A DNA stretch of 64,000 nucleotides from Fodinibius sp052060035 (lineage in GTDB: Bacteria > Bacteroidota > Rhodothermia > Balneolales > Balneolaceae): positions 1 through 64,000 of the forward strand of contig NZ_JBPOEA010000002.1 of the NCBI RefSeq assembly GCF_052060035.1. Reading direction: 5' to 3'. The position numbers and the translations under genes are program-made. The notes below the pieces were generated by a model, which was not told the DNA's origin, made no database searches, and was given only the letters and a program-made list of their open reading frames with translations. Shown piece by piece: positions 60,255-64,000 of this stretch. The stretch's first letter is position 1. Each line of letters begins with the position of its first letter.

Positions 60255-61826
60255 ATGCGACGATCACTATATATTATCGTACTACTGTTTTCGATGGTCC
60301 CGCTGGTATTCATATCCTGCGATACCGGTACAGATGCTGAATCGGAGAAGGAGCCGCTGGAGTTCAAGACGGCACCCTCCGAAGGGCTGAGCAGCATGAT
60401 TCAGGAAACGCCCAGCGACTTCACGTGGGGCTATTTCCAAAATAACGTGCAGGTTAATATGATCCCAGGAAGTGACTGGAGTGGAGAGGTTGCTCTTTCG
60501 GCCTTCCAGGTGCAAAACGGGGAAGTGGTGAACCGTACCACCACCGAGCCGGTCGAAACGACTGCCGATGAGCTCTCGGCGGGGCTTTCCACCGAAGAGA
60601 TGTTTCCGGGTTCGAAGTGGATTCCCGGAACAGATTGGATCCCGGGGTCAGGATGGGTACCGGGTAATTCGTGGGTGCCCGGTAATAGCTGGTCACCCTC
60701 CGAAATTGAGAATGTTGCCATCTCTGAGGCCAACTTGGGAGAAAATGAGACAATGGTGGTTGTATATGCACAACTTGCCGGGGATTCGCCGGAACGCGAG
60801 CAAACCACGCAGCCGTTCGGTGTTATTTTTCAAGAAGAAGAACAACAGGAAAAAGTTGATCCTATAAGCCAAGAGGTTTCAGCCAGTGATGCTGACGCCG
60901 CTCGAAATTTCTGGACTACCGAGCGAATGCTGGAAGCCTCCCCTGTTAAAGGGACTGGGATAGGTATAGATAGCGAAGATCCACCTGCACCAACCGATCC
61001 AGATATCCCTGGTCCGGACGTTCAAATGGAACAGCGGGATGGTAGCCAGCCTGAGTTTGCTGAAAAGGCTATATTTGAGGATGCCATGCAGGGAGATACA
61101 GAGGTCAATGAGGCATCTGAGGTTAATACGAATTATTCACAATATCCCTATCGGACCGTTGGCAAAGTATTTTTTACTAAAAATGACAACTGGCGTTCGT
61201 GCAGTGCAGCGGTAATTGCCTCTGAAAACCGCAGCGTTGTTTGGACGGCAGGTCATTGTGTTGCAGAACAAGGTGAAGAAAATTGGCATGACCGCTGGGT
61301 GTTTGTACCTGCTTACGAAGATGGAGATGCGCCACATGGTAGATGGTCTGCTCGAGTCAAAACCACCCTTACCGCCTGGTATTCTGATGGCAACAGGAAT
61401 TATGACTTAGGCGCTGTCGTGGTCGAAGAGCGTGATAATCAGTCTATTGCTTCGGTTACAGGGTCCTTAGGCTGGATGTTCAATGCCCAGCGAAGTCAAG
61501 ATTGGCGTGAACTTGGCTACCCTGGAGCAGGAAGCTTGTTCAACGGACAGAAAATGTGGGAGTGCTTTGCTCCTTATGATGGTGCAGACGGAGTTGGTTC
61601 CAATTCAGGGCCCAGAACTTCTAAGATTACAGATTGTGATTATACGGCAGGTTCGAGTGGCGGACCTTGGGTTGTATCTTTTGAAAACTGTCCCCAGTGT
61701 TATATAAACGGAGCAAATAGCTGGTGGTGGTGGAGAAATGGTCATTCAAACTTAGGTATCCAATGGGCCAGTCCATACCACGGAAGCGCCGCCCATACCT
61801 TACTTCAATTTGCCGAAGACTTTTAG
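60255..61826 (+). CDS. Trypsin-like serine protease lipoprotein with WxPG hexapeptide repeats
   Basis: A 523-residue secreted protein. The lipobox is VFISC with Cys at residue 22. A proline/tryptophan repeat lies at about 117-148: FPGSKW, IPGTDW, IPGSGW, VPGNSW, VPGNSW, with a single earlier copy IPGSDW at 70-75. The C-terminal peptidase domain (about 298-520) is S1-type, with triad H334 in WTAGHC, D384 in NYDLGAVV and S468 in GSSGGPW. Cysteines C316/C335, C437/C461 and C479/C482 could form disulfides. The role of the repeat is unknown; surface attachment or pro-region function is inference. Confidence 0.88.
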   Translation: MRRSLYIIVLLFSMVPLVFISCDTGTDAESEKEPLEFKTAPSEGLSSMIQETPSDFTWGYFQNNVQVNMIPGSDWSGEVALSAFQVQNGEVVNRTTTEPVETTADELSAGLSTEEMFPGSKWIPGTDWIPGSGWVPGNSWVPGNSWSPSEIENVAISEANLGENETMVVVYAQLAGDSPEREQTTQPFGVIFQEEEQQEKVDPISQEVSASDADAARNFWTTERMLEASPVKGTGIGIDSEDPPAPTDPDIPGPDVQMEQRDGSQPEFAEKAIFEDAMQGDTEVNEASEVNTNYSQYPYRTVGKVFFTKNDNWRSCSAAVIASENRSVVWTAGHCVAEQGEENWHDRWVFVPAYEDGDAPHGRWSARVKTTLTAWYSDGNRNYDLGAVVVEERDNQSIASVTGSLGWMFNAQRSQDWRELGYPGAGSLFNGQKMWECFAPYDGADGVGSNSGPRTSKITDCDYTAGSSGGPWVVSFENCPQCYINGANSWWWWRNGHSNLGIQWASPYHGSAAHTLLQFAEDF

Positions 61827-61858
61827 AAACCAAGTCAGTAAAAGTATCAACAAAAGTT

Positions 61859-61923
61859 AATTTTCGTCTGCCGTGGCTTGAACGCTACGGTGGATTTTTC
61901 CTGCCCAACAGGGGATGAAAATT
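61859..61923 (+). ncRNA. Predicted three-way-junction structured element
   Basis: Outer arms AATTTTCGTC and GATGAAAATT pair over ten positions (one G-U). Inside are two hairpins: CCGTGGC-TTGAAC-GCTACGG (seven pairs, one G-U) and CCTG-CCCAA-CAGG. It begins 33 bases after the protease stop and ends just before the shared block. It may be a terminator (a TTTTT run lies after the first hairpin), a REP-like element or a small structured RNA. No known family was recognised. Confidence 0.4.
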
Positions 61924-61925
61924 AA

Positions 61926-61969
61926 TTTGTCCTCATATCTCCCACTGTTACGCAAAATATTATATAAGG
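61926..61969 (+). promoter_or_regulatory. Shared upstream block, copy B (TIG gene)
   Basis: TTTGTCCTCAT (61926-61936), TTACGCA (61948-61954) and TAAGG (61965-61969), the same spacing as copy A. The block ends 29 bases before the ATG. Confidence 0.6.
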
Positions 61970-61998
61970 ATTAACTTGAACAAAAGGTAAGCGTCTCT

Positions 61999-64000
61999 AT
62001 GAAATTTATGAACAAATATCTATTCATCATTTTTATTGTTTTTGGTATCACTACAGCATGCAGTAATGACGAAGGAGGGGTAGGTCCCGAACCCGATCCA
62101 CAGCTTAATATAAATTCTATAAACCCCACTTCGGGACCGGAAGGAACGTTAGTTACCATTGAGGGAAGCGGTTTTAGCAATCGCAGCTCAGACAATAGTG
62201 TACTTTTTGATGATATGGAAGCTCCTGTTGATTCTGCCGCTGCTGATTTTATTACAACAAAAGTACCACAGGGTGCTGCAAGCGGTGAAGTGAAAGTCAT
62301 CGTTGACCAAGACACAACAACAGGACCCACTTTTACAGTCGAGGCCAGTGCACCGGGTATTAGTTCGGTAAATCCTGAAAGTGGCCCTGCAGGTACAAAG
62401 GTGACAATTAACGGAACGAACTTTTCATCAACACCTTCAGAGAATGCCATAAGGTTTAATGGTGTTACGGCCTCGGTTAATAGTGCTGATGAAGAACAGA
62501 TTGAAACAGAGGTTCCTTTGAACGCTACGGATGGCCCGGTTGACGTTACAGTAAACAATAAGTCAACAACAGGTCCGGATTTTGACGTAAAAGGTCCGCA
62601 AATAACATCGGTCACACCGGATACCACAGTTGTGGGAGCAGAAGTTCTTATCGAAGGCAAAAATTTTAGTGAAAATGCCTCAGATAATATTCTGTCATTT
62701 GGCGGGGTGCAAGCCACCGTTGATAGTGCAGCAAAGGATGCGTTAAAGGCAAAAGTTCCCGAAGGATCGTCAGGCGGAGCGGTAAGCATCACAGTGGGAG
62801 AGCTGTCTGATGATGCTGATTTTTCAATCATAACAGAATTACAAGCCTGTTATGGTAATGATGTCCAGCTTGATGCAACGCTTGAATGGGTTAGCCAGGG
62901 ATTGACGACTTCGGATAAAGATGATAAGTCGCAGGATATGGCCATGGATTCCAATGGAAATATATACATGGTGCTGCGTGATCGAGGGGTGGCAGCAAAA
63001 TATGATTCCAAAGGAAATAAAGTTTGGGAATCCAATTTTGATTCAAAACTCAAGTCAACAATATGGAGAGGCATTGAAGTTGATGGCAATAGCGTATATA
63101 TCGTAGGTGAACGTGGTGTTTCTGACCAAGGGCTTGGAGAAGCAAAATTGGAGTACCATTTTTCAACTCTGAAAGATGGTAATTCTCATACAGGAGGTAG
63201 AGACGCCGTATTGGCTCGCCTTGATGCTGGTTCCGGAAGTCTTGGATGGGCCCAGCAATTTGGTTCTCCTGACCTTGATGAGCTCAATAATGAAACGGTT
63301 GCCGTGCTACCGTCGGGAGAAATTCTGGTCTCTGTTAGAATGAGCGGCCCTTTCACACCGAATAATAAAGAACCAAATAAGGGATCTCATGATGTAGCTA
63401 TTGCCAAATTCCAGCAGAACGGTACGCTACAAACAGTAAAACAAATTGAGGCATACACGGCCCCTTACAGTATTGCTACCGACGGTCAAAGTCGGGTATT
63501 TCTTGGAGCAAGAAATGATGATGGCAACACTGTATTTGCAAGACTTAGCAGTAGCTTACAAATCGAAGCGTCAAGCGAACAGGTGTCACGGCAAATCAAA
63601 CAACCTATCCCAATGCCGGATGGTGGTGCCGTTATTTATGGAAATACGGGCACCTCCCTTGAATCAGGAATCAATGTATATATTAAGGACGCCTATGTAC
63701 AACGACTCAATGCCGGTGGTGGACAAGAGTGGGTGCATCAGCAAAAGTTCGATGATAGCGGATCCACAAAATATGTAGGAGGCGTGCGACTGCCGGATGG
63801 AGGAGTTGCTCTTGCAGGCCAAAATGCGTCAGAGATTGGGGGCCTCCCATACCTTGGCATTTATGGGGATGATGGAACGCCGCTTTTTATCGATGGCAGC
63901 AAAGAGTCTACCTTTTTTGAGTTTGAGGATGATAAGAAAGGACGAGGATTTCCATCTGCAATAGAAACGTATCGGGATGCTAATAGAGAGGTGCATGTAT
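61999..64000 (+). CDS. IPT/TIG-repeat lipoprotein with beta-propeller-like region, 3' end outside window
   Basis: A secreted lipoprotein, at least 667 residues and still open at the window end. The signal ends FGITTAC with the lipid-modified Cys near residue 21. Three IPT/TIG immunoglobulin-like repeats follow (about 38-115, 116-192, 194-270), each with the pattern I-x-S-V-x-P-x-x-G-x-x-G-x-x-V-x-I-x-G-x-x-F. From about 285 on, repeated units such as DMAMDSNGNIYMVLRD, IEVDGNSVYIVGER and VAVLPSGEILVSVR resemble delta-60/SBBP beta-propeller blades. An ATG three codons later could also start it. The function is unknown; adhesion or surface binding is typical for this architecture. Confidence 0.85.
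   Translation, partial: MKFMNKYLFIIFIVFGITTACSNDEGGVGPEPDPQLNINSINPTSGPEGTLVTIEGSGFSNRSSDNSVLFDDMEAPVDSAAADFITTKVPQGAASGEVKVIVDQDTTTGPTFTVEASAPGISSVNPESGPAGTKVTINGTNFSSTPSENAIRFNGVTASVNSADEEQIETEVPLNATDGPVDVTVNNKSTTGPDFDVKGPQITSVTPDTTVVGAEVLIEGKNFSENASDNILSFGGVQATVDSAAKDALKAKVPEGSSGGAVSITVGELSDDADFSIITELQACYGNDVQLDATLEWVSQGLTTSDKDDKSQDMAMDSNGNIYMVLRDRGVAAKYDSKGNKVWESNFDSKLKSTIWRGIEVDGNSVYIVGERGVSDQGLGEAKLEYHFSTLKDGNSHTGGRDAVLARLDAGSGSLGWAQQFGSPDLDELNNETVAVLPSGEILVSVRMSGPFTPNNKEPNKGSHDVAIAKFQQNGTLQTVKQIEAYTAPYSIATDGQSRVFLGARNDDGNTVFARLSSSLQIEASSEQVSRQIKQPIPMPDGGAVIYGNTGTSLESGINVYIKDAYVQRLNAGGGQEWVHQQKFDDSGSTKYVGGVRLPDGGVALAGQNASEIGGLPYLGIYGDDGTPLFIDGSKESTFFEFEDDKKGRGFPSAIETYRDANREVHV

Noticed and set aside
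61878..62533. A 13-base match (TTGAACGCTACGG) between the structured element and the TIG coding region
   Set aside because: Matches of this length are expected by chance in a window this size.
61971..62831. A 286-residue minus-strand frame opposite the TIG lipoprotein gene
   Set aside because: It is low-complexity (Ser, Thr, Pro, Val rich), has no recognisable domain, and lies antisense to a protein with clear TIG repeats and a lipoprotein signal.
1..64000. CRISPR arrays, insertion sequences, phage or integrase genes
   Set aside because: No spaced direct repeats, transposase motifs or att-like duplications were seen in any part of the window.

Overview
The window looks like a chromosomal segment from a Balneolota/Rhodothermota-type member of the Bacteroidota superphylum. 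The basis is family content: long-form HisG, a vestigial HAD domain on HisB, a YtxJ-like bacillithiol-linked protein, a TonB receptor with a CarboxypepD_reg domain, a DUF4382 lipoprotein and a Bacteroidota-style signal peptidase I. Several intergenic regions also carry promoter-like TTG-N20-22-TAnnTTTG motifs. This assignment is inference from gene content; no marker gene was compared. No transposase, integrase, phage gene or CRISPR array was seen.

Layout. 1-4184: the 3' part of a bifunctional rel/spoT gene, then a compact HU - ruvX - def - fmt run. 4278-7140: ankyrin protein, gapA, tRNA-Pro(CGG), msrB and an OsmC-like protein. 7208-11636: a soluble GAF histidine kinase diverging from a response regulator - membrane HEAT protein - GT2 glycosyltransferase operon. 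11736-14828: an OPT transporter and a secreted formamidase-like lipoprotein. 14880-28195: the histidine locus on the minus strand. It runs hisG-D-C-B-H, is interrupted by a five-gene envelope cassette (LolA-like protein, two FtsX permeases, LolD-like ATPase, beta-barrel), and resumes with hisA, hisF and hisIE. A plus-strand cupin gene sits between hisA and hisF.

28383-54609 is mostly housekeeping: DUF4382 lipoprotein, a thiamine-binding-like small protein, lepA, lepB, rlmN, osmC, an MscS channel, DPP-IV, a ZIP transporter, phosphoglucomutase, lgt, cysS, an AsmA-like protein, pcm, DUF368, UspA, an MBL hydrolase, yciO, pfkA, ytxJ and mtnA. 54791-64000 is envelope and secretion related: gamma-glutamyltransferase, a TonB receptor, a 62-residue fragment resembling the N terminus of a Ser/Thr kinase, a trypsin-like lipoprotein protease with WxPG repeats, and a large IPT/TIG lipoprotein that runs off the window.

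The strongest new observation is a 22-codon leader peptide with five His codons directly upstream of hisG (minus strand, 28127-28195). It is followed by two hairpins and preceded by a Bacteroidota-type promoter motif, which suggests ribosome-mediated histidine attenuation. Other points of interest are a roughly 44-nt block shared, with exact internal spacing, by the upstream regions of the protease and TIG genes; a catalytically dead HAD remnant on HisB; a palindrome beside the promoter of the envelope cassette; and a predicted three-way-junction element at 61859-61923.
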